A stretch of 57,116 bases of DNA from Gammaproteobacteria bacterium (GTDB lineage Bacteria > Pseudomonadota > Gammaproteobacteria > DSM-16500): the NCBI GenBank assembly GCA_013288655.1, contig JABDBK010000007.1, positions 1-57,116 on the forward strand. Reading direction: 5' to 3'. Under the pieces are notes generated by a model. The model worked only from the letters and a program-made list of their open reading frames with translations, had not been told where the DNA came from and ran no database searches. Shown here piece by piece: positions 10,528 to 20,813 of this stretch (position 1 is its first letter; every line of letters begins with the position of its first letter). The translations under genes were made by a program, and so were the position numbers.

Positions 10528-11264
10528 TGTCTTGCTTCCATCATTAATCTTTTCATTTCACGTACTGCGTTTTCAAATCCCATAAACACAGCTCGTGCCA
10601 CTATACCATGCCCGATGTTTAATTCGTTCATTTCAGGAATACGCGCAATGGCTTGTACATTTTGATAATTTAAACCATGTCCGCCATTTACGATAAGTCC
10701 AGCATCTTTTGCAATTTGGGCTGCTTTAATGATACGTTGCAACTCCTTATCTCGTTCTTGATAAGATTTGGCCTCCGCATAACATCCCGTATGAATTTCT
10801 ACAATAGGCGCTTTGCAGCGTACGGCGGCTTTAATTTGCTCTGGATCAGCATCAATAAATAAAGAAACCTCAATACCCATTGCCGCGAGTCGCTTACAGG
10901 CTTCTCGAATTTTTGTCTCCTCAGCAACAACGTCTAAACCACCTTCTGTGGTTAATTCTTGTCTTTTTTCTGGTACGAAACAGCAATAAACAGGCTTTAT
11001 TTTTTCAGCATAATCTAACATAGCATCTGTCACTGCCATTTCTAGATTAAGGCGCGTCAATAAGATTTTTTGTATCATTTCCACATCACGTTCTTGGATA
11101 TGACGTCTATCTTCCCGCAAATGGACGGTAATCCCATCTGCACCACCATTTTCTGCGGCATAAACGGCTTCAAGAGGATCAGGATAACGCGTATGACGTG
11201 CCTGACGTAACGTGGCCACATGATCAATATTCACGCCTAATAAAATGCTATCTTGCTGTTTCAT
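10521..11264 (-). CDS. pdxJ: Pyridoxine 5'-phosphate synthase
   Basis: 247 residues. PdxJ condenses 1-deoxyxylulose 5-phosphate with 3-amino-2-oxopropyl phosphate to give pyridoxine 5'-phosphate in the DXP-dependent vitamin B6 route. The N-terminus [20 protein letters not shown] and the motifs [11 protein letters not shown] and VNGGHGLNY are characteristic of the TIM-barrel family. A reading from 11306 adds 14 non-family residues; ATG 11264 has a TAAGG site 8 nt upstream and is preferred. It overlaps gltX. In many gammaproteobacteria pdxJ directly follows recO; here kdoO and an MFS gene separate them. Confidence 0.95.
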   Translation of the reverse strand: MKQQDSILLGVNIDHVATLRQARHTRYPDPLEAVYAAENGGADGITVHLREDRRHIQERDVEMIQKILLTRLNLEMAVTDAMLDYAEKIKPVYCCFVPEKRQELTTEGGLDVVAEETKIREACKRLAAMGIEVSLFIDADPEQIKAAVRCKAPIVEIHTGCYAEAKSYQERDKELQRIIKAAQIAKDAGLIVNGGHGLNYQNVQAIARIPEMNELNIGHGIVARAVFMGFENAVREMKRLMMEARQW

Positions 11265-11363
11265 TTTATAAACCTTAAAGTAATTCTTGATTATTTGATT
11301 GTGCATTATTAAACTTTATCTTAGTGCGATTGTCATGCAAAATCACTCAAAAGTATATAAATC

Positions 11364-12251
11364 ATGAAGCAAATCCTAACAGAATTAGACATACGAGATT
11401 GGTTAACCCCTGTTTCAGCCTCATCCCAAACTTTGGCAATCCAGCAGCTTGAAAATGGTAATATACTGTACATGCCTAAGCTCTCTTTTTCTTTGCTGAA
11501 TGAAGAGCTACCCGCTTTATCGACCCGGATTTCTAATCATAAAGCTAAAAACATTAGTTTTAATAGCCAACTTGATCAACTTCATGGTGCGAATCATGTT
11601 GATTATGACCCTATCATGATAAAAAGTATGATGGCAAGATTTGCTAAGTATGCACATGCATTAATTAATCACGTATTACCAAGTTATAGCAAGGCTTTAC
11701 AAATAGGCCGCACCAGCTATAGACCCATAGAAATTCATGGTCGTAAACCTAAATCGTATCGCAAAGATGATACTAGACTCCATGTCGATGCTTTTCCAGC
11801 AAGCCCCAACCAAGGACGTCGGATTTTACGTGTTTTTACAAACATCAATCCCGATGGAAAAGGCCGTGTTTGGCGATATGGAGAAGCTTTTCAACATGTG
11901 GTTGACCGATTTTTGCCAAAAATAGGCAACCCTTGGCCAGGACGATCTGCGGTTTTAAAAGCACTAGGTATCACTAAAACTTATTGTACCGAATATGACT
12001 ATATTATGCTCAATATTCATAATAAAATGAAAGCCGATATGCGCTACCAAAGAACGGCTGTTCAGGGTGAAATAGATTTTGCGCCAGGCAATACCTGGAT
12101 AGTGCAAACGGATCATGTGTCGCACGCAGCTTTGTCTGGCCAATTTTTGCTCGAACAGACATTTTATTTGCCTGTAGAGGCCATGCAAAATCCTGAATTA
12201 TCACCGCTTCGGGTATTAGAAGCGGCTAAAGACAGAAAACTTACGATTTAG
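11364..12251 (+). CDS. kdoO: Kdo 3-hydroxylase, Fe(II)/2-oxoglutarate dependent
   Basis: 295 residues, matching the Kdo hydroxylase family characterised in Burkholderia and Yersinia. The enzyme oxidises Kdo in the lipopolysaccharide inner core to D-glycero-D-talo-oct-2-ulosonic acid (Ko), making the sugar linkage more acid-stable. The iron-binding H140-x-D142 lies in TRLHVDAFPASPNQGRR, and a distal His (H251 or H254) in QTDHVSHAAL. The Arg-rich ILRVFTNINP follows the HxD motif as in the family. Its stop overlaps the convergent MFS gene by 11 nt. The Kdo pathway genes kdsD and kdsC are also in this window. Confidence 0.85.
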   Translation: MKQILTELDIRDWLTPVSASSQTLAIQQLENGNILYMPKLSFSLLNEELPALSTRISNHKAKNISFNSQLDQLHGANHVDYDPIMIKSMMARFAKYAHALINHVLPSYSKALQIGRTSYRPIEIHGRKPKSYRKDDTRLHVDAFPASPNQGRRILRVFTNINPDGKGRVWRYGEAFQHVVDRFLPKIGNPWPGRSAVLKALGITKTYCTEYDYIMLNIHNKMKADMRYQRTAVQGEIDFAPGNTWIVQTDHVSHAALSGQFLLEQTFYLPVEAMQNPELSPLRVLEAAKDRKLTI

Positions 12252-13458
12252 AGCGATAATGTAAAAACTTTGGAAATATATAACAACATCCTATAACACT
12301 TATAATGCATAATATGCCGCCTGATACAATAGAAAACGACACGCCAAATGCAGCAGCGACCAGGCCTGCTTCAGTGTCGCCTAATTTTGGTCCGCTTAAG
12401 TAACTAATCATTTCGATTCCTGCTAAGCGTCCACGATAGTCGTTAGGTATAGTGTCATTCCACATAATGCTGCGAAAGATGCCGCTGACAGCATCAAAAG
12501 CACCTGCAAGACATAAGAAAAATAAAGCAATCCATAGATTTGATGCAAGTCCAAAAAAGATAATTGAAACACCCCATAAGCCTGCTGAAATTGCGATTGC
12601 TCTGCCATGATATCTAATGTGTTTAGTCCATCCGCTTACTAATGAAAAAAGAAACGCACCGAATGCGGGTGCTGCATAAAGTAACCCTAATGTCTTAGCG
12701 CCGCCATGAGTATATGCAATGGCAGGAAATAATGCAGTAGGCATGCCAAATATCATCGCAAAAAAATCAACGAAATAGGTTCCCATCAGTTCTTGACGCG
12801 ATTTCGCATAACGTAATCCTGACACGAGTGCAGCCAAAGTCGACTGATCATGCAACCATTTTGGACGTGGAATATTGGACATTAAAATAAGCGTTGTTAA
12901 TGAAACGATGAAGGTAGCTAAATCAGTGAGATAGGTGGTAACGACTCCAAAGTGCGCAATGATTAAACCACCGATAGCGGGGCCTGCTATCATAGAAAAG
13001 CTTGCAGCTGATGTCACTAAAGCGCTGACAGCAGGAAAGTCTTTTTTATCGACAATTTGTTGCTTAATGCTATCATACGCAGGGCGATGTAATCCCGTTA
13101 ATGCTGACATGATACTTGCAACAACAAATAAAACCCATATTTTTGGGTTAGGTAGATGAGCGTTTATAGCAAGTAAAATACATCCTATCGCGATGATGGA
13201 TTCGGAAAAAAATAATAAAAACTGTCTATGGTATCGATCTGCAAAAACCCCGCCTATAAGTGCAGTAAACAGTAATGGTAATAGTTGAAAAAGGCTTAAT
13301 AATCCAACCATAAGAGTTGAATGGGTGAGTTGATATATTTGGTAGGGAAGCACGACGCTAGTAATCATGGTTCCAAAAAACGAAATGGTTTGGCCAATAA
13401 ACAAAAGTCTAAAGTTTTTGTTTCGTTTTAAAATGCCATAATCTAAAAAATATTTCAT
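12241..13458 (-). CDS. MFS exporter, EntS/macrolide-efflux-like
   Basis: 405 residues with about twelve hydrophobic spans. The N-terminus FRLLFIGQTISFFGTMITS and the loop GGVFADRYHR (between helices 2 and 3) are typical of the MFS_3/EntS-like exporter group, members of which export siderophores or macrolides. The substrate is not readable from sequence, and no siderophore gene is nearby. It is on the recO strand but separated by 24 nt, and it overlaps kdoO tail to tail. The convergent kdoO/MFS pair looks inserted between recO and pdxJ. Confidence 0.85.
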   Translation of the reverse strand: MKYFLDYGILKRNKNFRLLFIGQTISFFGTMITSVVLPYQIYQLTHSTLMVGLLSLFQLLPLLFTALIGGVFADRYHRQFLLFFSESIIAIGCILLAINAHLPNPKIWVLFVVASIMSALTGLHRPAYDSIKQQIVDKKDFPAVSALVTSAASFSMIAGPAIGGLIIAHFGVVTTYLTDLATFIVSLTTLILMSNIPRPKWLHDQSTLAALVSGLRYAKSRQELMGTYFVDFFAMIFGMPTALFPAIAYTHGGAKTLGLLYAAPAFGAFLFSLVSGWTKHIRYHGRAIAISAGLWGVSIIFFGLASNLWIALFFLCLAGAFDAVSGIFRSIMWNDTIPNDYRGRLAGIEMISYLSGPKLGDTEAGLVAAAFGVSFSIVSGGILCIISVIGCCYIFPKFLHYRSKS

Positions 13459-13482
13459 CGGCTTTCCTCATTGAAATTTTTG

Positions 13483-14172
13483 CTATTTTTGAAATAACTC
13501 TCTACTCTGAAGATTTTGATCTCCTAATAGCACCGATATCACAATACGCATCAATCGCTTGGCATCCTGTAAATATTCAGGAAGCGTTAATAGCTCCTGA
13601 GAAAAGGCCAATAAACTCTCACCTTTGAAACCTCCCGCTTGTGGATTGTCTATTTGTTTAAATCCATCTCCAGGATAATATTGATAATATTTATCTGACA
13701 TTAATGGCTGTCCCGTAGAAAAATCTTCATACCGTAAGCCATAACCCATTTCCTCCAAGAGTTTTTTTTCGAAAATACGTAGCATACTTTGATTTACAGG
13801 AAATACAGTTAATGATTTTAAGGTTGATACATAATGAGAAAATAATTTCGGGTGCGGATCTTGCTTTTGTAAGACGCGCACTAACAATTCATTCACATAT
13901 AAACCACTTAACAAGCAATCACCACGTAATTGAAAAGGAGGTCCTTTAGCTTCTACGGATACCAGGTTCATTAATTCATTTTTACCTTGCCATGACACCA
14001 GCAAGGGAACAAAAGGTTGTAATAAAGCTTTTAATGTTGAACGATGCTTACGCACACCTTTAGCTATCAGTGATATTTTTCCATGTTCTTCGGTGAAAAC
14101 GTCTAATAATAGGCTTGTTTCGCGGAATGGGCGGTGATGAAGGATAAAGGCTTGTTGTAGCAATATACGCAT
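13483..14172 (-). CDS. recO: DNA repair protein RecO
   Basis: 229 residues. RecO binds ssDNA and SSB and, with RecR, loads RecA on gapped DNA. The N-terminal OB-fold segment (QQAFILHHRPFRETSLLLDV, then FTEEHGKISLIAKGVRKHRS) is the family hallmark, and the remaining two thirds are helical. It starts 5 nt after the era stop in the conserved lepA-lepB-rnc-era-recO order, so it is very likely part of that operon. Zinc-binding cysteines, present in some RecO proteins, are not seen. Confidence 0.93.
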   Translation of the reverse strand: MRILLQQAFILHHRPFRETSLLLDVFTEEHGKISLIAKGVRKHRSTLKALLQPFVPLLVSWQGKNELMNLVSVEAKGPPFQLRGDCLLSGLYVNELLVRVLQKQDPHPKLFSHYVSTLKSLTVFPVNQSMLRIFEKKLLEEMGYGLRYEDFSTGQPLMSDKYYQYYPGDGFKQIDNPQAGGFKGESLLAFSQELLTLPEYLQDAKRLMRIVISVLLGDQNLQSRELFQK

Positions 14173-14177
14173 ACAAG

Positions 14178-15068
14178 TTATTCATACCCCAAATTCTGCA
14201 ATACCCTCTCATCATCCGTCCAATTATCTTTAACTTTTACCCACAAACGTAAAAAAACTTTTTTACCCACTAATTTTTCAATATCTTTACGTGCAAGTGT
14301 ACCAATTTTTTTTAACATCTCGCCATCTTTGCCAATCACAATAGGTTTTTGACCTTCGCGTTCCACCCAAATAATAGCGCTAATTTTAACAATTTTTTCT
14401 TCATTTTCAAATGAGTCAACAACTACTGTGGTGCTATAAGGCAATTCTTCTTCGGTCGCCTGAATAAGCTTTTCACGTATCAATTCAGCCGCTTGAAATT
14501 TTTCACTTTTATCCGTAAGTTGTTCATCTGGATAAAAATGTGGATTTTCTGGAAGAAGCTTCATTATCATTGTTTCAAGCTCAACCACGTTATCCATTTT
14601 TCTTGCTGACATGGGAACAATATCTTTAAAATGATACCGCTCTTTTAAATCATTGATAAAAGGTAGTAACTGGCTTTTATCTTTTATTTTATCTACTTTA
14701 TTGATGACTAGAATCACTGGCGCTTTGGTTTCATTCAATTTTTGCAAAATCATGTCGTCATCATCATTAAATCGCAGTGCTTCTACCATAAAAAGCACGA
14801 TATCAGCATCCACAATGACCGAACTTGCTAATTTATTCATATATCTATTCATCGCGCGGCGTTCAGCTTTATGTAAACCCGGCGTATCAATGAATACAGC
14901 TTGCGCGGAACCTATGGTTTTGATACCAAGAATTTGATTGCGTGTAGTTTGCGGCTTAGGTGAAGTAATACTAATTTTTTTTCCAATCAAGGCATTCAAC
15001 AAAGTTGACTTACCAACATTAGGTCTACCTACAATGGCAACATAACCACATTGACTATTTGAATTCAT
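14178..15068 (-). CDS. era: GTPase Era
   Basis: 296 residues. Era is an essential GTPase that binds the 3' end of 16S rRNA during 30S maturation. G-domain motifs are clear: GRPNVGKS (14-21), DTPGLH, and NKVD around residue 123; the C-terminal KH domain follows, with VGKKVFLRLWVKVK near the end. It overlaps the rnc stop by 14 nt, indicating translational coupling, and precedes recO by 5 nt. Confidence 0.96.
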   Translation of the reverse strand: MNSNSQCGYVAIVGRPNVGKSTLLNALIGKKISITSPKPQTTRNQILGIKTIGSAQAVFIDTPGLHKAERRAMNRYMNKLASSVIVDADIVLFMVEALRFNDDDDMILQKLNETKAPVILVINKVDKIKDKSQLLPFINDLKERYHFKDIVPMSARKMDNVVELETMIMKLLPENPHFYPDEQLTDKSEKFQAAELIREKLIQATEEELPYSTTVVVDSFENEEKIVKISAIIWVEREGQKPIVIGKDGEMLKKIGTLARKDIEKLVGKKVFLRLWVKVKDNWTDDERVLQNLGYE

Positions 15069-15729
15069 CTTTTACTATTCCTAACATAAGTTCAGCAGCT
15101 TCTTGCTCTGCTCGTCTACGACTTGTTCCCTTACCTAAAGCTTTTTGCGACATTCCTTCCACGCAACAACTGACCACAAAAGTCTGTTGATGCGACTCAC
15201 CTTCGACTGACTCTACAGAATAGGTGGGTAAAGGCACATGTAAACTTTGTAAATATTCTTGTAATTTCGTTTTTGGATCTTTATGGTTAGTTGAAAAGGA
15301 TAATGACTGTAGCAATGGAGCATACCAACGCAACACACATTCACGAGCCACCGCAAAACCACCATCCAAATAAATAGCGCCTATGATTGCTTCCATCGCA
15401 CAAGATAAAATAGATAATCGTTCGCCGCCGCCACTCTTTAATTCACCAGGGCCTAAAAATAAATAACGACCTAACTGAAACTGTCTTGCTAAATTACCTA
15501 ATGCATCACGATTAATCAGTGTTGCACGCCAACGGCTTAAATCACCTTCTTGTGCATGAGGAAATTGTTGGTAAAGCATCTCAGCGACAATAAAATTCAC
15601 AATGGAATCTCCTAAAAATTCCAGACGTTCATTATTGTTATCATCACTACTACAATGTGTTAAAGCCGTCTTGAGTATTTTTGGGTTATTAAAGTGATAA
15701 CCTAATTTACGACACAATTCTTCACTCAT
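15055..15729 (-). CDS. rnc: Ribonuclease III
   Basis: 224 residues. RNase III cleaves double-stranded RNA, including the rRNA precursor and regulatory duplexes. The catalytic signature ERLEFLGDS at 34-42 carries the conserved acidic residues E37 and D41; a second acidic cluster is near AMEAIIGAIYLDGG. The C-terminal double-stranded RNA-binding domain runs from about 150 (DPKTKLQEYLQ) to the end. It is placed 1 nt from lepB and overlaps era. Several perfect hairpins elsewhere in the window would be natural substrates if transcribed. Confidence 0.96.
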   Translation of the reverse strand: MSEELCRKLGYHFNNPKILKTALTHCSSDDNNNERLEFLGDSIVNFIVAEMLYQQFPHAQEGDLSRWRATLINRDALGNLARQFQLGRYLFLGPGELKSGGGERLSILSCAMEAIIGAIYLDGGFAVARECVLRWYAPLLQSLSFSTNHKDPKTKLQEYLQSLHVPLPTYSVESVEGESHQQTFVVSCCVEGMSQKALGKGTSRRRAEQEAAELMLGIVKDEFK

Positions 15730-15730
15730 A

Positions 15731-16543
15731 TTAATGCACTGCTTTCCCTAGTCGACCCCATCGTATTTTATGATCGAATGAATCCCAACTCATCCATACA
15801 TAATTTGCTTTACCTACAATATTTTCATATGGCACAAATCCCCAGAACCGGCTATCAGCACTACTGTCGCGATTATCACCCATCACAAAATACATGTCTG
15901 GAGGTACGAGAACATCTTTAAAATCTTCGCCATATCTTGCTTCATTGATATAAATGGCATGTTTTACACCAAAAAAATCTTCCATTTTTTCTTTGACTTC
16001 CCAAAGACGTCCGTCTTCATCTCTATTATTCGTTATTCCTATGTCACTCTGATTTATTTTTTGACCATTAACATATAAAATTTTATCCATATAACTAATT
16101 TTATCCCCTGGAACTCCGATCACCCGCTTAATAAAATTAACGGATGGATTAGGCGGCCAACGAAATACGATAATATCACCATGCTTAGGCTGGTAATTAG
16201 GATAAATAACGGTGTGTGAAACTGGCAATCTCACACCGTAATGAAATTTATTTACTAAAATAAAATCGCCAGCAGCCAGGGTCGGCTCCAATGAACCTGT
16301 TGGAATACGAAAAGGTTCATATAAAAATGATCTCAATAAAAACACCAATAATAAAACAGGAAAAAATGATCTTGCATAATCAATCAGAATAGGTAATTTT
16401 AATTCCGGAGGATTTGGCAAACCTTTAGTTGCTTTAGCATAGGCTTGCTTACGTTTTTTCATTAAAAACAATTGATCAAAAAGCGCGATAACACCGCTAA
16501 CCACTACCGCATAAAATAATATCAGCTCGAAATTAAAATTCAT
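15731..16543 (-). CDS. lepB: Signal peptidase I
   Basis: 270 residues from the third of three consecutive ATG codons. That start lies 6 nt from a GGAGG ribosome site, while the first ATG touches the site and is unlikely. LepB removes signal peptides from secreted proteins at the periplasmic face. It has two N-terminal membrane spans (about 6-27 and 58-74). The catalytic Ser is S84 in RIPTGSLEPTLAAGD and the Lys is K139 in FIKRVIGVPGDK. MGDNRDSSADSRFWG is the conserved box E. The Ser box has TGSL rather than the usual SGSM. It sits between lepA and rnc. Confidence 0.95.
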   Translation of the reverse strand: MNFNFELILFYAVVVSGVIALFDQLFLMKKRKQAYAKATKGLPNPPELKLPILIDYARSFFPVLLLVFLLRSFLYEPFRIPTGSLEPTLAAGDFILVNKFHYGVRLPVSHTVIYPNYQPKHGDIIVFRWPPNPSVNFIKRVIGVPGDKISYMDKILYVNGQKINQSDIGITNNRDEDGRLWEVKEKMEDFFGVKHAIYINEARYGEDFKDVLVPPDMYFVMGDNRDSSADSRFWGFVPYENIVGKANYVWMSWDSFDHKIRWGRLGKAVH

Positions 16544-16558
16544 CATCATCCTCCAATC

Positions 16559-18349
16559 TTATTTATCCACCTTTAAAATCGCCAGAAACGCTTCTTGTGG
16601 TATTTCAACATTTCCCACCTGTTTCATACGTTTCTTACCTTCCTTTTGTTTTTCTAACAACTTGCGTTTGCGAGTAATATCGCCGCCATAACATTTTGCT
16701 ATCACATTTTTACGCAATGCTTTTACTGTTGATCTTGCAATAATCTGCGCACCTATTGCCGCTTGAATGGCAACATCAAACATCTGTCTTGGAATAAGTT
16801 CGCGCATTTTTTCGGCCAACTGTCTGCCTTTATACTGTGCCTGATCTCTATGCACAATAAATGCGAGCGCATCCACTTTATCGCCATTAATTAATAAATC
16901 AAGTTTTACTAAATCAGCAGCCTGAAAATAGGAAAAACTATAATCCAATGAAGCATAGCCGCGACTCACCGATTTTAATCGATCAAAAAAATCGAGCACG
17001 ACTTCATTCATAGGAATTTCATATGTCAATGATACTTGTGTACCCAAGTATTGCATATTTTTTTGAATTCCGCGCCTTTCATTACAAAGCGTCATCACAT
17101 TGCCTAAATATTGTTGCGGGACAAGAATATTGACTTTTGCAATAGGCTCACGTAATTCTTCAATATAATTAGTCGCAGGTAACTTAGAAGGATTATCTAC
17201 GTAGAGTGTTTCACCTTTTGTTGTAATCACTTCATAAACTACCGTGGGTGCTGTGGTAATTAAATCTAAATTATATTCACGCTCAAGTCTCTCTTGCACA
17301 ATCTCCATATGCAACAACCCAAGAAATCCACAACGGAATCCAAAACCTAACGCTTCTGATGATTCAGGTTCATAAAATAATGCAGCGTCGTTTAAACAAA
17401 GCTTTGCGAGGGCTTCTCTAAATGCTGGAAAATCATCGGAACTAATCGTAAAAAGTCCTGCATAAACCTGTGGTTTTATTTTTTTAAATCCTGGAAGCGG
17501 CCCACTTGAAGGTTTATGCGTATGAGTTAAGGTATCACCCACGGGAGCGCCATTAATGTCCTTAATACCTGCAACGACATAACCTACTTCACCCGCTTTT
17601 AACAAACCGGTTGATACACGTTTAGGTGTAAAAATACCTATGCCTGCAACCTCATGGCTGCGCCCAGTCGACATCACTTGCATTTTTTCGCCAACTTTTA
17701 AGGTGCCATTTTTAACCCTAACCAACGATACTACACCTAAATAACTATCAAACCAGGAATCAATAATTAATGCTTGCAAAGGTGCATCGACATCCCCTTC
17801 TGGTGCGGGTATATCAGTGATAATTTTCTCAAGTAAATCTTCAATCCCTAAACCTGTTTTGGCACTTACTCGTAATGCATTCTGGGCTTCTAAACCAATA
17901 ATTTCTTCAATTTCATGAATCACACGTTCAGGATCGGCTTGTGGAAGATCAATTTTATTCAATACAGGCACGACCTCTAAACCTTGCTCAAGAGCTGTAT
18001 AACAAACGGCTAACGTTTGCGCCTCCACACCTTGTCCTGCATCCACTACGAGTAGTGCACCTTCACATGCCGCAAGAGAACGCGAGACCTCATAAGAGAA
18101 ATCCACATGTCCAGGGGTATCAATAAAATTTAGTTGATAGGATTCACCACTACGCGATTTATAATGAAGCGTTACGCTGTGTGCTTTAATAGTGATCCCA
18201 CGCTCGCGCTCAAGATCCATGGAATCCAGCACTTGTTCTGCCATTTCACGATCAGCCAAACCACCACAAATCTGTATTAAACGATCTGCCAAGGTCGACT
18301 TACCATGATCAATGTGAGCAATAATTGAAAAGTTGCGTATATGTTGCAT
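16559..18349 (-). CDS. lepA: Elongation factor 4 (LepA)
   Basis: 596 residues, the normal LepA length. It is a ribosome-associated translational GTPase involved in back-translocation and 30S biogenesis. [16 protein letters not shown] holds the P-loop; DTPGHVDF and NKIDLP are the other G motifs. The LepA-specific C-terminal domain ends with [20 protein letters not shown]. It heads the lepA-lepB-rnc-era-recO operon, with lepB 15 nt downstream. Confidence 0.97.
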   Translation of the reverse strand: MQHIRNFSIIAHIDHGKSTLADRLIQICGGLADREMAEQVLDSMDLERERGITIKAHSVTLHYKSRSGESYQLNFIDTPGHVDFSYEVSRSLAACEGALLVVDAGQGVEAQTLAVCYTALEQGLEVVPVLNKIDLPQADPERVIHEIEEIIGLEAQNALRVSAKTGLGIEDLLEKIITDIPAPEGDVDAPLQALIIDSWFDSYLGVVSLVRVKNGTLKVGEKMQVMSTGRSHEVAGIGIFTPKRVSTGLLKAGEVGYVVAGIKDINGAPVGDTLTHTHKPSSGPLPGFKKIKPQVYAGLFTISSDDFPAFREALAKLCLNDAALFYEPESSEALGFGFRCGFLGLLHMEIVQERLEREYNLDLITTAPTVVYEVITTKGETLYVDNPSKLPATNYIEELREPIAKVNILVPQQYLGNVMTLCNERRGIQKNMQYLGTQVSLTYEIPMNEVVLDFFDRLKSVSRGYASLDYSFSYFQAADLVKLDLLINGDKVDALAFIVHRDQAQYKGRQLAEKMRELIPRQMFDVAIQAAIGAQIIARSTVKALRKNVIAKCYGGDITRKRKLLEKQKEGKKRMKQVGNVEIPQEAFLAILKVDK

Positions 18350-18407
18350 AGTTGATGTTATACCGATAAAGCGGTGAATAGTAGCGTATTTTTGGCTATC
18401 TTTCTAC

Positions 18408-18827
18408 TTACTTAAAACAACGCAGACATAAAAGTAAATGACGATAGCTGTCAAACTCCAAAGAATCGTTAAAAATTAAACAAGAATATCTGTGCTTATT
18501 GCCTGGTATTTGAAAACGCAGTACACAACACTTCAAGGTAACTGTGCTATCACCCATTAAAATAGCGATACACTCACCTTGATTCATCAAAATTTGCCAA
18601 TGCCTGCCATAGATATGCCTAAGACCTTTAAGAGCTTTAGGACCTATCAATAAACCATGTACAAACAATAGGTTAATACCATACAAAGAGCTAACAAAAA
18701 CTAATAGTATCTTCATCCAACTCTCCATATTTAAGCTCATCATAGCTAACACACTACCAAACCAAAGAAATAGGCTTAAAAAAATGGCAGTTTTTGACGG
18801 TTTAAGCTGAATGTCTATGTTTTGCAT
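18408..18827 (-). CDS. ygfX: YgfX/CptA-like membrane protein
   Basis: 139 residues with two hydrophobic spans (about 13-33 and 38-58) followed by a cytoplasmic domain with LRFQIPGNKHRYSCLIFND. The layout and its overlap with sdhE by 26 nt match the sdhE-ygfX pair of gammaproteobacteria, where YgfX was reported as a membrane protein that works with SdhE or as toxin CptA affecting cytoskeletal proteins. The identity rests on topology and context more than on sequence motifs, so the toxin role is not claimed. Confidence 0.65.
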   Translation of the reverse strand: MQNIDIQLKPSKTAIFLSLFLWFGSVLAMMSLNMESWMKILLVFVSSLYGINLLFVHGLLIGPKALKGLRHIYGRHWQILMNQGECIAILMGDSTVTLKCCVLRFQIPGNKHRYSCLIFNDSLEFDSYRHLLLCLRCFK

Positions 18828-19065
18828 GATAACGAATCTTTTCTACCATCATGATAAAATCCGAATGATTGGGTGGTTCTTTTCCGGTAAGCCATAAAAA
18901 TAAGTCCTGGTCATTTTCGGATAATAATTGTACAAAAATGAATTGTTCTTCTTCCGTGAGATTTGTATACACTTCTTCTAAAAAATTTCCTAATAAAACA
19001 TCAAGTTCCAACATTCCGCGTCTGCAAGCCCAGCGTAAACGAGATGGCACTGTAGTTTCTTTCAT
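18802..19065 (-). CDS. sdhE: FAD assembly factor SdhE
   Basis: 87 residues. SdhE promotes covalent flavinylation of the succinate dehydrogenase (and fumarate reductase) flavoprotein. The family signature RLRWACRRGMLELDVLLG, with the key R-G-x-x-E, lies at residues 9-26, followed by a helical bundle. A longer reading from 19086 adds 7 residues; ATG 19065 has a GGAGAG site and is preferred. It overlaps ygfX. The known activity links it functionally to TCA-cycle genes such as acnA, which is not nearby in the operon sense. Confidence 0.9.
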   Translation of the reverse strand: MKETTVPSRLRWACRRGMLELDVLLGNFLEEVYTNLTEEEQFIFVQLLSENDQDLFLWLTGKEPPNHSDFIMMVEKIRYHAKHRHSA

Positions 19066-19157
19066 AAAAATACTCTCCAAAATCATTTTTTAATTGCGAA
19101 CACTCAATAAGATGAGTAAGCTAAAAATATAACAAACCATAGGGAGGGCACGTAAAT

Positions 19158-19547
19158 ATGGTGAAGAAAAAAGAGCCTAAAACAAACAATGGACCCGAGT
19201 CAAGTCATAAAAAAGATAACTTGATTAAAGCACTGCGTCCCTTATGTAACGATTTTCCATGGATGACTGATTTAATTACCAGCATTAAAGCTGCTCCTCT
19301 GCTTGAAACTAACTTTGAAATATCGGGTCTTGCACGTAGTATTACTTATGAATTACTAAAAGAAAATCCAATGTTATTGAAGGATAAAAATAATATCAAA
19401 ACGCTTCCTTTAAAAAACCTTATTTTACAATTAAATAATCAAGTTGATGTATTAAAAAATCGTAAGGAAAGCATAGCTAAAGCTACAGAAGAAGCCTATA
19501 ATAGCTTAGTCAGAAAAAAAGCTATAAAAAAGCAATCCAAACTATAA
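19158..19547 (+). CDS. Small basic orphan protein
   Basis: 129 residues, not recognised. It is highly charged: Lys-rich at both ends (MVKKKEPKTNN at the start, KKAIKKQSKL at the end), with a helical middle and a probable coiled-coil segment at about 94-115. There is no signal peptide or membrane span. A strong GGGAGGG ribosome site precedes the ATG. It is divergent from sdhE and 72 nt upstream of kbl on the same strand. A nucleic-acid-binding or secreted role is possible, but nothing in the sequence decides it. Confidence 0.5.
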   Translation: MVKKKEPKTNNGPESSHKKDNLIKALRPLCNDFPWMTDLITSIKAAPLLETNFEISGLARSITYELLKENPMLLKDKNNIKTLPLKNLILQLNNQVDVLKNRKESIAKATEEAYNSLVRKKAIKKQSKL

Positions 19548-19619
19548 AGCATATCCATCCTAAGAGACAATTCACTTTCACATATGATCATATCTTACTA
19601 ATTTATAAAGAGAATACCA

Positions 19620-20813
19620 ATGAAAAAAAATTATTATGATTATCTTTCAAAAGAAATAGACCAATTAAAACAAACAGGTCTTTATAAAGCCGAACGCGTC
19701 ATCACATCGCAACAACAAGCTGTTATTACGGTAAATACAGCCTTAAGTGTCATTAATTTATGTGCAAATAATTACCTTGGTTTATCCAATCATCCGGACA
19801 TTATGCATGCTGCAAAACACGCTATTGAGCGCTATGGTTATGGCATGTCCTCTGTGCGGTTCATCTGCGGTACACAGAGTGACCACAAAGAGCTAGAACA
19901 ACGTCTTAGCGATTTTCTTGGCATGGAAGACACTATTCTTTATTCTTCCTGCTTTGATGCAAATGGGGGATTATTTGAAACTTTATTAGGTCCAGAGGAT
20001 GCTGTGATAAGCGATGCGCTCAACCATGCAAGCATTATTGATGGTATCCGTCTTTGCAAAGCAAAACGCTACCGCTACAACAATAATGATATGAATGACC
20101 TTGAAGATAAATTAAAAGAAGCCAAAGATTGTCGTTTCCGCCTTATCGCAACAGATGGCGTATTTTCTATGGATGGGATTATTGCAAATTTAAGCGCAAT
20201 TTGCGATCTAGCCGAACGTTATGATGCACTCGTCATGGTCGATGACTCACACTCTGTAGGATTTATGGGAAAAAATGGCCGCGGCACACATGAATATTGT
20301 CAAGTCATGGGCAAAGTAGACATCATAACAGGAACATTAGGTAAAGCATTAGGCGGTGCATCAGGCGGTTATACGAGTGGTAAACGTGAGGTGATTGAAT
20401 GGTTACGACAACGTTCACGACCTTATTTATTTTCAAATGCATTAGCACCTGTGATTACAGCCTCATCCATTAAAGTATTAGATATGCTTGAAACAAGCCA
20501 TGATTTAATAAAAAAAGTGCATGATAATAGCGCTTATTTTAGAAAACATATGCAGGCATTAGGATTTACTCTTGTCCCTGGCGAACATCCTATTATTCCT
20601 GTCATGTTGGGCGATGCTAAACTCGCAAAAACCATGGCAGATGAGTTACTCAAAGAAGGCGTGTATGTGATAGGATTTTCTTATCCTGTTGTCCCTCATG
20701 GACAAGCTCGCATCCGCACACAAATGTCAGCCGCGCATGAAAAACAACACCTGGACAGAGCCATTGAAGCTTTTGCTAAAGTAGGCAAAAAACTTGGAGT
20801 CATCGCATCATGA
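19620..20813 (+). CDS. kbl: Glycine C-acetyltransferase (2-amino-3-ketobutyrate CoA ligase)
   Basis: 397 residues, as in E. coli Kbl. This PLP enzyme converts 2-amino-3-oxobutyrate plus CoA to glycine and acetyl-CoA, the second step of threonine breakdown. [13 protein letters not shown]-type N-terminal features are seen as [13 protein letters not shown]. The PLP lysine is K242 in [14 protein letters not shown], and [16 protein letters not shown] precedes it. It overlaps tdh by 4 nt (ATGA), so Kbl and Tdh are made together. Use of host threonine as a carbon and glycine source would fit an intracellular bacterium (inference). Confidence 0.96.
   Translation: MKKNYYDYLSKEIDQLKQTGLYKAERVITSQQQAVITVNTALSVINLCANNYLGLSNHPDIMHAAKHAIERYGYGMSSVRFICGTQSDHKELEQRLSDFLGMEDTILYSSCFDANGGLFETLLGPEDAVISDALNHASIIDGIRLCKAKRYRYNNNDMNDLEDKLKEAKDCRFRLIATDGVFSMDGIIANLSAICDLAERYDALVMVDDSHSVGFMGKNGRGTHEYCQVMGKVDIITGTLGKALGGASGGYTSGKREVIEWLRQRSRPYLFSNALAPVITASSIKVLDMLETSHDLIKKVHDNSAYFRKHMQALGFTLVPGEHPIIPVMLGDAKLAKTMADELLKEGVYVIGFSYPVVPHGQARIRTQMSAAHEKQHLDRAIEAFAKVGKKLGVIAS

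Noticed and set aside
18408-19065. sdhE-ygfX as an active toxin-antitoxin pair (CptAB).
   Set aside because: SdhE is best supported as a flavinylation factor; nothing here shows toxicity.
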